The position numbers and the translations under genes are program-made. The notes beneath the pieces were generated by a model. That model searched no databases. It saw only the letters and a program-made list of their open reading frames with translations, and was not told where the DNA came from. Positions 24,320-33,000 of a stretch of DNA of 45,455 nt are shown one piece after another. The stretch comes from Spirochaetaceae bacterium. Its GTDB lineage: Bacteria; Spirochaetota; Spirochaetia; SZUA-6; Bin103. The DNA lies in NCBI GenBank assembly GCA_028820215.1, contig JAPPKD010000148.1, positions 1-45,455 of the forward strand. Direction: 5' to 3'. How positions within the stretch are numbered: the stretch's first letter is position 1; each line of letters begins with the position of its first letter.

Positions 24320-25750
24320 CTACGCGCGCTCCGTGATCTGGAAGGCGTACAGGCTGGCCTCGCTCAGGTAGAACTTCAGGCGGATCGTCCGGCCGCGCAG
24401 CGCCGACAGGCCGGCTCCGTTCCACCGGACCGAATACGCCAGCGCATCGCCCGAGAACGCCGCGCACTCACCGCGGCCGAACCCCTCGACCACCTCCCCA
24501 CTCTCGGTGAGAACCTCGGCCTGAATCCGGCCGTTGGCGGCGCCGGCGTTGATCTGAAGGCCGTCCCCCTCGCATGCGAACGCCCGCGTCACCAGCGCCC
24601 CCTCGCTCTGCCGCACCGGCGTGCGCGCGACGAAGCGGTCGCGCTTGAGCGTCGCCAGCCCCACCGCGCTCTCCTGCGCGCCCGTGTCGTTGTGCAGGAC
24701 GTTGTGCCCGGTGTAGTAGAACCACAGCTCGTCGCCGACGGTCACGGGCGGCAGCGGAAACAGCATGCCGCAGTCGAACTCCCGCGCCTGGCCGTGCTCA
24801 ATGCCGCGCTCGATGAAGGTCTGCCGCGTCGGCAGCCGGTCCCAGCGCTTCCCGTCGCGGCTGAAGGCGAGCTGCGAGTCGATGGTCATGGAGGTGTCCG
24901 AGTAGTACATCTGCAGCAGCCCGAAGTAGAGGCCCTCGTACGGAAAGACCGGCATGCCGTACACCTCGACCGGGTCCAGCTCGTCCGGGGTGACCACCGT
25001 CTCGGGAAAGCCCCAGCTCAGCAGGTCCGGGCTCTCCGCGCGCGCCACCCGCCGCTTCCAGCGCCCGGCGTACACCGGCGGCCGCATGTACAGGACATAG
25101 CGATCGAGCCGCTCGTCCCGGAACACGGTGTTCATGGTGTCGGACTCGCCGTCGATCACGGGGTTGCCCGCGTGCGGCGTCCAGTGGACGCCGTCCGGCG
25201 AGTAGGCGATGCAGACGCCCGCACGCAACTCGCCCGCTCTGTGCTGCGCGACCAGCTTCTCCGGCGCCTCGATCCCGAAGATGTCCGTGTACAGCAGCTT
25301 GTAGCGCCGCGCTGGATCGGGTTCGTGGTCCTCCTTCAGCACCGTGCCGCAGGTTGCCCACCACTCGCCGGTCAGGACCACGTTGTTGGCCGTCGATCCG
25401 TCGTACTCGAACCTGCCCACGTTCGGCTTCTCCCACACGATGCCGTCGCGCGAGGTGGCGTAGCCGATCCAGTAGGTGTAGGTGCAGTCCTCCGGGCTGT
25501 TCCAGTGGACGAAGTGCGACGAGTTGTACCAGAGCTTGAACAGCCCCTCGTCACGGTCGTACATCACGGAGTTGCCGTGCAGCCCCTTGTTGCTCTGTCC
25601 CGGCTGCCGGCTGTGCTCCCACGGCTGGTCGGCGACCAGCAACGGGTTGGCGTGGTGCTTGGCCGGCCTGGTGACCACCCGCTTGAGGTTCCACGCATCC
25701 TCGACCACGAAGTCGTCGACCAGAAGCTGCTTGCGCGTGCCGATGTCCAT
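24320..25750 (-). CDS. Five-bladed-propeller glycosidase-like protein (GH32/GH43-like)
   Basis: 476-aa cytoplasmic-looking protein without signal peptide. Repeating blade motifs of the type YATSRDGIVWEKPN, AYSPDGVHWTPH and AFSRDGKRWDRLP mark a glycosidase-type beta propeller; a C-terminal beta domain follows (IQAEVLTESGEVV to LRGRTIRLKFYLSEASLYAFQI). Stand-alone proteins like this are common in polysaccharide degraders and mostly uncharacterised. The ATG at 25750 starts the conserved MDIGTRKQLLVDDF. It is last in an operon with the sulfatase and VOC genes, suggesting action on a sulfated sugar or conversion product. A paralogue lies at 36314-37768. Confidence 0.8.
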   Translation of the reverse strand: MDIGTRKQLLVDDFVVEDAWNLKRVVTRPAKHHANPLLVADQPWEHSRQPGQSNKGLHGNSVMYDRDEGLFKLWYNSSHFVHWNSPEDCTYTYWIGYATSRDGIVWEKPNVGRFEYDGSTANNVVLTGEWWATCGTVLKEDHEPDPARRYKLLYTDIFGIEAPEKLVAQHRAGELRAGVCIAYSPDGVHWTPHAGNPVIDGESDTMNTVFRDERLDRYVLYMRPPVYAGRWKRRVARAESPDLLSWGFPETVVTPDELDPVEVYGMPVFPYEGLYFGLLQMYYSDTSMTIDSQLAFSRDGKRWDRLPTRQTFIERGIEHGQAREFDCGMLFPLPPVTVGDELWFYYTGHNVLHNDTGAQESAVGLATLKRDRFVARTPVRQSEGALVTRAFACEGDGLQINAGAANGRIQAEVLTESGEVVEGFGRGECAAFSGDALAYSVRWNGAGLSALRGRTIRLKFYLSEASLYAFQITERA

Positions 25751-25796
25751 GAACGGGGACTGTAGGAGCCCGCCCACGCACCGGCAAGCGTCGCCG

Positions 25797-26168
25797 TCAG
25801 CCGGCCGCGCCGGCCTGCAGGATCTCGACGCGGTTGCCGAACGGATCGTCGGTGAAGAAGCGGGGGCGATCGGGCAGCGCCGAGTCCCAGCGCACCGCGA
25901 AGCCCGCCTCCCGCAGCCGTTCGGCAACCGCGGCCACATCCGGAGCGCGAAACGCGGGGTGCGCCTTCTTCGCGGGAGAGAAGTCCTCCGCTACGCCCAG
26001 ATGGAGCTCCTGGTCGCCGACCGCGTACCAGACGCCCCCGCGCGCGGCCAGCGGAGCCGGCTTGCGGATCTCGCGGAGCCCGAGCGCCGTACCGTAGAAG
26101 GCGCGGGCGGCGGCCTCGCGGCCCGCGGGCATCGCCACCTGAACGTGGTCGAGCAGCACGGCGGACAC
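25797..26168 (-). CDS. VOC-family (glyoxalase/dioxygenase fold) protein
   Basis: Small metal-binding-fold protein of 123 aa with one pair of beta-alpha-beta-beta-beta modules: VLLDHVQVAMPAGREAAARAFY with a ligand-like His at residue 8, QELHLGVAEDF, and FFTDDPFGNRVEIL with the C-terminal Glu. It resembles glyoxalase/bleomycin-resistance proteins; substrate unknown. It starts at a GTG at 26168, 42 nt after the sulfatase and 46 nt before the propeller gene, so it is in the same operon. Confidence 0.88.
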   Translation of the reverse strand: MSAVLLDHVQVAMPAGREAAARAFYGTALGLREIRKPAPLAARGGVWYAVGDQELHLGVAEDFSPAKKAHPAFRAPDVAAVAERLREAGFAVRWDSALPDRPRFFTDDPFGNRVEILQAGAAG

Positions 26169-26210
26169 TCTCTCACACCGGCGGGCGCGGAAGAATCAGG
26201 GGCCTGCAGG

Positions 26211-27542
26211 TCAGACGACCCGCGTCCGTGACTGGTCGGCCGGCGAGTGGGCCATGGCATCGGTGATCCGCGCGCCTGCCGGCGCCTCCACGCTGCCGGC
26301 AAGCAGCGGGTCACCGGTGGCGTCCATCCACCGATCGAGCCGGCCGCGCAGGTCGTCCGCGATCCGTCGCATGTCGCGGCGCGCGACAATGTTGTGCTGC
26401 TCGGTGGGATCGAACGTCAGGTCGTAAAGCATCTCATGTTCCCGAGGCAGCTCGGCCCATCCCTGCGAGAGCAACTCCTCCTTGCTCGGGCCGTCGTCCG
26501 CGTTGCTCAGCACGACCCGCTCGTAGTCGTCGTAGCGGCGGATGTACTTGTGGCGCTCGGTGCGCACGCAGCGCGCAGGCTCGTACGCCGCGTGGTAGTT
26601 GATCTCGGCATGGATCTCCTCGCGCAGGGCGTCGACCGCGCCGCGCACGAGCGGCTGCAACGGTCTGCCCTGAACGAAGTCCGGGATGTCGATGCCCGCC
26701 GCCGCGTACGCAGTCGGCGCCAGGTCGATCAGGCTGACCATGGCATCGATCACCCGTCCCCCGCGGAATCCGCCGGGACCGCGCGCGACCAGGAACACTC
26801 CGATCCCCTGATCGGTCAGGTTGCACATGTTGCGCGGGAACTGCAGGCCGTGATCGGTGAAGCAGAGCACCAGCGTGTCGTCCGCCAGTCCCGCGTCATC
26901 CAGCGCGCGCAGCACGCGGGCGAACGCGGCGTCCATCACGCGCGCGGCCGCCTTGAAGTCCGCGGTGTCGCGGCGCGTCGCGGGCGTGTCCGGCAGCGGC
27001 GCCGGCGGCCGGCAATAGCGCTCGTCCTCCGCCGGGTGATGCGCCGGATCCGCTGGCGGGAACGGCCGATGCGTCTCGTTCAAGCCGACCGAGAGGAAGA
27101 ACGGCTTGGGGTGTCTGCCGCGGATGAACGCGGCGGCCGCGTCGGCGGCGTCGGCCGGCTCGGTCTCCGGGTAGTTCGTGTCGTGGTCGCAGACCACCTC
27201 GTCGTAGCCCACCGCGGCGATGTCCGGAGCGGTGTGCTCGACGCCCGACAGGACGGTGTGATAGCCGGCCCGCTTCATTCCGTGCACGAGGTGGCGCGAG
27301 TAGTCGGGCATGTCGAACCCGCGATGGGCCAGTCCGAGCTGGCCGCAGGAGTGGGGATACATGCCGGTGAGGAAGCTCGCCCGGCTGGGCGAGCACGTGG
27401 GCGCGGCGGCGTACGCCTGCCGGAACAGCACCCCCTGCCCCGCCAGCCGCTGCAGGTGCGGGGTCGGCACCGCGTGTCCGTACGGCTGCACGAAGCGGCC
27501 GGTGTTGTGCGAGTGCAGGAAGACGATGTTGGTCCGGTTCAT
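26211..27542 (-). CDS. Sulfatase (type I, formylglycine)
   Basis: Arylsulfatase-superfamily enzyme of 443 aa, closest by eye to heparan N-sulfatase-like members. The formylglycine motif TCSPSRASFLTG has the modifiable Cys at residue 50, and a metal-site TDHG lies in VLCFTDHGLQFP. The N-terminal metal site, usually DD in ordinary sulfatases and, as I recall, SHDTGR in this subgroup, reads HSHNTGRF, so an Asp ligand is Asn13. There is no signal peptide, so it acts in the cytoplasm unless processed otherwise. ATG 27542 is used because the family N terminus starts there. An anaerobic or FGE maturase would be needed and is not in the window. Confidence 0.92.
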   Translation of the reverse strand: MNRTNIVFLHSHNTGRFVQPYGHAVPTPHLQRLAGQGVLFRQAYAAAPTCSPSRASFLTGMYPHSCGQLGLAHRGFDMPDYSRHLVHGMKRAGYHTVLSGVEHTAPDIAAVGYDEVVCDHDTNYPETEPADAADAAAAFIRGRHPKPFFLSVGLNETHRPFPPADPAHHPAEDERYCRPPAPLPDTPATRRDTADFKAAARVMDAAFARVLRALDDAGLADDTLVLCFTDHGLQFPRNMCNLTDQGIGVFLVARGPGGFRGGRVIDAMVSLIDLAPTAYAAAGIDIPDFVQGRPLQPLVRGAVDALREEIHAEINYHAAYEPARCVRTERHKYIRRYDDYERVVLSNADDGPSKEELLSQGWAELPREHEMLYDLTFDPTEQHNIVARRDMRRIADDLRGRLDRWMDATGDPLLAGSVEAPAGARITDAMAHSPADQSRTRVV

Positions 27543-27549
27543 GGCGCGG

Positions 27550-27578
27550 TTGTCGGCTGACACCGGGAACAGTAGGCT
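27550..27578 (+). promoter_or_regulatory. Candidate promoter of the HicB-type gene
   Basis: TTGTCG (27550-27555), a 17-nt spacer and TAGGCT (27573-27578) precede the ATG at 27588 by 9 nt. An AGGTGG just before the start could serve as a weak Shine-Dalgarno site. The same gap must also serve the divergent sulfatase gene. Confidence 0.5.
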
Positions 27579-27587
27579 AGGTGGCAC

Positions 27588-27944
27588 ATGAAGTACCGCG
27601 TCGTCCTGATCGAGTCTGAAGAAGGGTACGCGGTGAGTTGTCCTGCGCTGCAGGGGTGTCACTCGCAGGGAACGACGCTCGAAGAGGCGCTCGCAAACAT
27701 CAAGGAAGCGATCCGTGAATGGCTGGCAGTCGAGGAGCAGCAGCGCATACCCGAAGTTACCACCTACGACCCGGCGGAACTGACGGACGACCAGGCGATG
27801 GCGGAACTGGTGCGCAGCGGGCTGGCCGATCCCCTGGAGGCACCGCTCGACGTCGACCGCTTTCTGGCGACGCCACGGCCTCGTCTCGCTGACGGCCTCA
27901 GCGTCAGCGATCTTGTGGCGGAGGAACGCGAGGAGAGCCCCTGA
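27588..27944 (+). CDS. HicB-like antitoxin with VapB/Phd-like C-terminal tail
   Basis: 118 aa. Residues 1-50 are a HicB domain (MKYRVVLIESEEGYAVSCPALQGCHSQG, then EALANIKEAIREWL), a partial RNase H-like fold that normally binds the HicA RNase. The rest, ending FLATPRPRLADGLSVSDLVAEERE, looks like the toxin-binding tail of antitoxins that pair with PIN toxins. No hicA gene is present on either side; instead a short PIN-like remnant overlaps the stop codon. So this is probably an orphan antitoxin. Confidence 0.8.
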   Translation: MKYRVVLIESEEGYAVSCPALQGCHSQGTTLEEALANIKEAIREWLAVEEQQRIPEVTTYDPAELTDDQAMAELVRSGLADPLEAPLDVDRFLATPRPRLADGLSVSDLVAEEREESP

Positions 27945-27997
27945 GATACCGGGCTCGCCCCGTAGCACTCTTGGTCGAAGAATCGACGAGCGAGCGA
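27941..27997 (+). pseudogene. Remnant of a PIN-domain toxin N terminus
   Basis: In the frame beginning CTG AGA TAC at 27941, overlapping the antitoxin stop as in coupled modules, the translation includes VALLVEESTSER (27962-27997). That matches the usual PIN start (ALV-LLVEEP-SER). The preceding catalytic Asp stretch is replaced by RARP and the similarity stops soon after. I read it as a decayed toxin; the match is short, so this is tentative. Confidence 0.4.
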
Positions 27998-28027
27998 ACA
28001 TCGCCGCGCTCTGCTGGCCGAAGACGG
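27995..28027 (+). repeat. 33-bp dispersed repeat, copy 1
   Basis: CGAACATCGCCGCGCTCTGC at the start of this copy matches 28890-28922 at 29 of 33 positions in the same orientation. Both copies read EHxRALLAExG in one frame, hinting at fragments of a common lost gene or element. Confidence 0.5.
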
Positions 28028-28077
28028 TCGCATGGGCACCGGCTGCTGGCCGGTATTTTCGGACCAGCTCTCGACAA

Positions 28078-28425
28078 TCAGCGACGTGCCGATACGTCCT
28101 GTCCGGCTGCCTCCGAATCGAGCACCGCTTCGGCGCGAAACTTCAAGCCCAGAGCGCCGATGACCTTGAGAACGGTGTCCAACGTAGGATTGCGTTCTCC
28201 CGACAGCGCCTTGTAGAGACTTTCACGGGACAGGCCGGCATCACATGCGACCTGCGCTATGCCCTTGGCGCGCGCGATGTCGCCCAGTGCCTTGGCGACG
28301 AACGCGGCATCGCCGTCGGCCTCCTCCATACAAACTTCCAGATATGCGGCCATTTCCTCCCGTGTGCGAAGGTGCTCGGCGACGTCGTACGGTGAGGTAG
28401 CGGTCTCGGTCTTGATCTTGGTCAT
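28078..28425 (-). CDS. higA: HigA-family antitoxin (first higBA locus)
   Basis: Antitoxin of 115 aa of the addiction-module antidote group. Residues 25-50 form a helix with an EMAAYLEVCMEEADGD segment; the helix-turn-helix is ARAKGIAQVACDAGLSRESLYKALSG; and NPTLDTVLKVIGALGLKF is the usual end of the Xre fold. It binds DNA and the HigB toxin encoded just upstream. ATG 28425 follows GGTGGG, 8 nt after the toxin stop. Toxin first, antitoxin second is normal for higBA. Confidence 0.92.
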   Translation of the reverse strand: MTKIKTETATSPYDVAEHLRTREEMAAYLEVCMEEADGDAAFVAKALGDIARAKGIAQVACDAGLSRESLYKALSGERNPTLDTVLKVIGALGLKFRAEAVLDSEAAGQDVSARR

Positions 28426-28433
28426 GTTCCCAC

Positions 28434-28724
28434 CTACAGATTTCGTGCCAGACGCAACGCCGTCTTGACGTCGTCGCTCTGGGTCCGTTTGTCCCCGCCA
28501 GCCAGCAGAACGACGATCCTGCGGCCCTGTTTCTTGTAATACACCCGGTAGCCCGGCCCGTAGTCAATCCGCAACTCTGAAACACCTTCACCCACGGGCC
28601 TGACGTCTCCCGGGTTTCCGGCCGCCAGACGCTCGATCCGCACGAGGACGCGAGCCCGGGCGCGCGCATCCCGCAAGCTGTCCAGCCACTTGGCGTAGCC
28701 CTCTGTCTTGCGGACCTCGAACAT
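28434..28724 (-). CDS. higB: HigB/RelE-family toxin (first higBA locus)
   Basis: 96-aa ribosome-dependent mRNA interferase fold: FEVRKTEGYAKWLDSLRD at the start, GVSELRIDYGPGYRVYYKKQG in the centre with the basic catalytic surface, and VLLAGGDKRTQSDDVKTA near the end. It belongs to the addiction-module killer-protein subgroup. The ATG at 28724 lies 6 nt after a strong -10, so its mRNA is probably leaderless. Confidence 0.92.
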   Translation of the reverse strand: MFEVRKTEGYAKWLDSLRDARARARVLVRIERLAAGNPGDVRPVGEGVSELRIDYGPGYRVYYKKQGRRIVVLLAGGDKRTQSDDVKTALRLARNL

Positions 28725-28730
28725 ACGCGG

Positions 28731-28759
28731 ATTGTAGCCAACAGGCTACATCCTGTCCA
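28731..28759 (-). promoter_or_regulatory. Promoter and operator of higBA (leaderless)
   Basis: On the minus strand TGGACA (-35, complement of 28754-28759), 17 nt and TACAAT (-10, complement of 28731-28736) both match consensus at five of six. The -10 ends 6 nt before the ATG, so transcription should begin at or next to the start codon. GTAGCC-4-GGCTAC (28734-28749) is a perfect inverted repeat overlapping the -10, a good HigA site. Confidence 0.8.
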
Positions 28760-29186
28760 TGGCTCCCTCGCGTGCCTCGACGCAGGCGCTTTCGTCCTGG
28801 GCACCCATTCGACGAGGGACCGGACTCTCGGCTCTCGAGGGAGCTCAGGTATGAGCGCGATCAGATCGCGCCGCGAGCCGCTTGCTGGCCGAACATTGCC
28901 GCGCACTGCTGGCGGAAAACGGGTTGCACCGTCACGTGGTGGGGAAGTTGGGTCGAGTGTGCCTCCGTACTCCATCCTATGGCGGTCGCAATCGCTTCGG
29001 ACACGAATGCTACCAGCGATTCCGTCAGTAATATCCGACGGCCTCATAGAAGCTGCGCTGACCGTCGACACGGCGAGACGTACGCCGAGGAGGGAACCCG
29101 TACCCGTGGCAGCAGTCATGGCACCGGCCAGCGCCCTCCGTTCGTTGCGTTGCGAGCACCGCATCCGGCGCGGTAGCTTCCTTGGC
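28760..29186. other. Gene-free stretch with degraded sequence
   Basis: No convincing gene on either strand. It contains copy 2 of the 33-bp dispersed repeat (28890-28922); one frame there reads LLAEHCRALLAENGLHRHVVGKLG, possibly a protein fragment. The open frame running from 28851 into the nuclease gene has no protein-like character before 29187. Looks like eroded intergenic sequence between the higBA locus and the nuclease. Confidence 0.5.
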
Positions 29187-30053
29187 ATGTCATCAGAACG
29201 CGAAGCCACGACGATGAGAGGTTGGCCACTGTGCCGGTATGACAGCATCAAGAAGCGGCACGGGTTCACCGCGAAGGTAGTGGCTTGGAATGTCGAGTGG
29301 GCTACACCCCGGTCCCGGCGAAGCCCCGAAATACTGGCTCGCATCTTCGTTGATTACGATCCCGACATCGTGTGTCTCACAGAGGCCGATTTCAACCTGT
29401 TGGCTGATCGTTCGGGCTCTGTGACATACTCGCAGCCGGACGGTATCCGAGCAAAGACGGACGGCAGCTTGCGAAAGGTGGTTCTGTGGTCGAAAGAGCC
29501 GTGGGAGAAGGTTGACACACAAGGGGTCGATACACTGCCGCCCGGCAAATTCGTTTCGGCCGTCACTACGACCCCTTTGGGTGAAGTCACCGTAGTCGGA
29601 GTCTGTATTCCTTATCGAGACGCACGAGTCCGTTGGACGAACGATGGCGTAACCCGTAAACCATGGGAAGACCACAAGCAGTATCTTGCCGGTCTGAACG
29701 AGGTGCTCAGATCTATGCCAGCCAACCCGTTGGTTCTACTGGGGGACTTCAACCAGCAGGTAGGACAGACCGGCTACGCTCCCCGCTCGCTACGCGGTAC
29801 GCTCAGAGCTGCTCTGCCAGAGCGCATCACGATTGCAACCAGTGCTCTGGGCTTCGACGGCCGCAGAGTCATCGACCAGATCGCGATCAGTGAGGACCTG
29901 TCAGCCCAGTCACTATCTCTGATCAGCAGGTACTGCAGCGACAAGTCGCTTACCGACCACGTCGGCGTATGTGCCGACCTCGGGGCGCAATCAGCCCCGG
30001 CATTGAATCCTACCGAGAACCATGCGTTCGAACGGTTCACTGGGCCGCTATAG
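29187..30053 (+). CDS. Endonuclease/exonuclease/phosphatase (EEP) family protein
   Basis: 288 aa with a complete EEP active site: Asn35 in VVAWNVEW, Glu66 in IVCLTEADF, GDFN with Asp187 and Asn189, the Asp of RRVIDQIAIS near 230, and Asp257-His258 in LTDHVGV. It should therefore be an active Mg2+-dependent phosphodiesterase, probably on DNA. The first 25 residues are basic and variable. I start at ATG 29187; ATG 29214 is also possible, and neither has a clear Shine-Dalgarno site. The helicase fusion follows after 33 nt, suggesting one transcript. Base composition is less GC-rich than the neighbours, like the degenerate ExoIII-like gene at 13.4 kb, which suggests acquisition. Confidence 0.88.
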   Translation: MSSEREATTMRGWPLCRYDSIKKRHGFTAKVVAWNVEWATPRSRRSPEILARIFVDYDPDIVCLTEADFNLLADRSGSVTYSQPDGIRAKTDGSLRKVVLWSKEPWEKVDTQGVDTLPPGKFVSAVTTTPLGEVTVVGVCIPYRDARVRWTNDGVTRKPWEDHKQYLAGLNEVLRSMPANPLVLLGDFNQQVGQTGYAPRSLRGTLRAALPERITIATSALGFDGRRVIDQIAISEDLSAQSLSLISRYCSDKSLTDHVGVCADLGAQSAPALNPTENHAFERFTGPL

Positions 30054-30086
30054 CACTGCCTTCGCCCGGCGCTTACGACCAGAAAG

Positions 30087-33000
30087 ATGGTCGGGAAGTC
30101 GAGTTCGAGCGGCAGCCCGGAAACCCGAGCCGGACGGCACGTGAGGAGCGGAGCGGCCGACGCCTTGCCGGACCCGGGCGGGGTCGCGTCGCGGGATGGC
30201 GACCTCTTCAGGCCGTCCTGCGTTTCCCTGGATCTCGAGGTCGGCAGCGACGACAGGATTCATGCCATCGGGGCGGTGCGGGCGGATACCGGCCGCAGGC
30301 TGATTTCGGGCGCCGGTCTGGCTGACGCGCTGGAGAGGCTGGACGACTTCGCCGAGGGCGCGTCCTTCCTGCTGGGGCACAACCTGATCGCCTTCGACCT
30401 GCCCCACCTTGCCGCGGCGAAGCCGGCCCTCCGGCTACTGAAGCTCCCGGCCGTCGACACGCTGCGTCTCAGCCCGCTCGCCTTCCCCCGCAACCCCTAT
30501 CACGGTCTCGTCAAGCACTACCAGGACGGCGGTCTCAAGCGCGGCCGGGTGAACGATCCCGAGCTCGACTCCCGCATTGCTCTGACGCTCTATGGCGATG
30601 AGTGCGAGGCGCTGGCGAACGCCGCACCGGATCTGCTCGCCGCATGGCACTGGCTGTGCACCCCCGAGCCCGGGGGCGTGGACGGCGCCCTGGACGGGCT
30701 CTTCTGCCGGCTTCGAGGGCGGGACCGGCCACCGCGGACGGAGGCTGAGGCGGCGATTGAGCGGCGGCTCGAGAACGCCGCCTGCGCGACCTGGGCACGC
30801 GATGTCGTTGCGGATGCCCACCAGCTCGGCTGGCCGCTGGCCTATGCCCTGGCGTGGCTTTCCGTGGCCGGCGGCAACTCGGTGATGCCGCCCTGGGTCC
30901 GCCACCAGTTTCCGCAAGCGGGGCGGCTGGTACGCCGCCTCAGGGACACCGCGTGCACGGATCCGTCCTGCGGCTGGTGCCGGGAGCGCCATGACGCGGG
31001 CAGGGAGCTGAAGCGCTGGTTCGGTTATGACGGTTTCCGTCCCGAACCGGCGGATGCCGACGGCAGGCCGATGCAGCGGGCCATCGTCGAGGAGGCGATG
31101 GCGGGAAGACATGTTCTGGGCATCCTGCCCATCGGGACGGGGAAGTCGCTCTGCTACCAGATCCCCGCGCTGTCGCGCTACGACAAGACCGGAGCGCTGA
31201 CGGTCGTGATATCGCCCCTGGTCGCGCTGATGGCGGATCAGGTGACCGGGCTGGAGCAGCGCGGCATCGGCTGCTGCGTGACCGTCAACGGGCTGCTGTC
31301 GATGCCGGAGCGGAGCGACGCCCTGGACCGGATCCGGCTGGGAGACGCCGGCATCCTGCTGATCTCGCCGGAGCAGTTGCGCTCGCGCTCCCTGCGACGG
31401 GCTCTGGACCAGCGCGAGATCGGCGCCTGGGTGCTGGACGAGGCGCACTGCCTGTCGCGCTGGGGCCACGACTTCCGGCCCGACTACCGCTACGTGGGGC
31501 GTTTCATCCGCGAGAAAGCAGGTGACGGACCGATACCTCCGATCCTGTGCCTGACCGCGACCGCGAAACCCGATGTTATCGGGGACATCGCCCGCCATTT
31601 TCGGGACGAACTCGGTATCGACCTGGCCGTGTTCGACGGCGGCGCGGAACGCGCCAATCTCGCCTTCGAGGTGATCCCGACCACGGTGGGAGAGAAGTTC
31701 TCGGACATCCTGCAGGTCCTGACGTCCCATCTGCCGCCCAGCGCGCCGGGCGGCGCGATCGTCTACTGCGCGACCCGGCAGCAGAGCGAGGACGTCGCGG
31801 AGTACCTTCAGTTGAAGGAGATCGCCGCGGACCATTTCCACGCGGGCCTGCCTCCGGAGACGAAGAAGGAGGTGCAGCGGCGCTTCATCGCCGGCGAGTT
31901 GCGCGCGATCGTGGCCACCAACGCCTTCGGCATGGGGATCGACAAGCCGGACGTGCGGCTGGTCGTCCACGCCGACGTACCGGGCTCGCTGGAGAATTAC
32001 CTGCAGGAAGCCGGCCGCGCCGGGCGAGACCGCGACCCCGCTCGCTGCGTTCTTCTCTATGCGGCGGACGACGTCGAGCACCAGTTCGGCATGTCGGCGC
32101 GCTCGCGCCTTAACCGCGAGGAGATCCACGGGATCCTGCGAGCCCTGCGCAATCTCGACCGGAAGAAGCGCTTCGACGGAGAGGTGGTGGCGACCGCCGG
32201 CGAGATCCTCGGGGAGGACGAGGAGAAGGTGTTCGAACGCGACTCCGCGACCGACGACACCCGCGTGCGCACCGCCGTCGCCTGGCTGGAGGAATCGCAA
32301 CTCCTCACCCGCGAGGAGAACGTCGTGAAGGTGTTCCCGTCCTCGCTCAGGGTGAGCACGGTCGACGAGGCCGAACGGCGGCTCGCCAACGCAGGGATCG
32401 CGGCTGCGTATCGCAGGCAGCTTCTGCGGATCGCGGAAGCCCTGATCGGCGCGGACGCCGACGAGGGGGTGAGCACGGACGAGCTGATGGATATCTCGGC
32501 CCTGAGTCCGGAACGCGTGCGCGGCGCCCTGTACGACCTGGAGCGGTTCGGCATCGCCAGCAACGACACGGCGCTGACCGCGTTCGTCCACACCGGCGTG
32601 GACCGCTCGTCGCGGAAACGCCTCCAAGAGGCGGCCGCCTTGGAGACCGCTCTCATCGAACACATGCAGGAGGCCGCTCCCGACCTCGGAAAAGGAGACA
32701 GTTCGTCACTCCACCTGCGTATCGCCGCGCAGGTGCTGCGGGATCAGGGTCTGGCCGATCCGCTGCCGGAACGGCTGTTCCGCATCGTCCGGGGCATCGC
32801 CTTCGACGGGCGCGGCGAGGACGACGGCGCCGCGGGCAGTCTCACGGTCCGCAAGCGGGACGCGGAAACCGCACGGGTCACCCTGCATCGCGAATGGGGT
32901 GCGGTGGCAAGGATCGCCGGCATACGCCGCGAGGCGGCCGGCCGCCTGCTCGAACATCTGCTCGACTGCCTGCCGCCCGGCATCCGCGGCACCGACCTCC

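Noticed and set aside
28851..29186. In-frame upstream extension of the EEP nuclease
   Set aside because: The extra 112 codons have no protein-like pattern and contain the degraded repeat; the conserved EEP fold begins after 29187.
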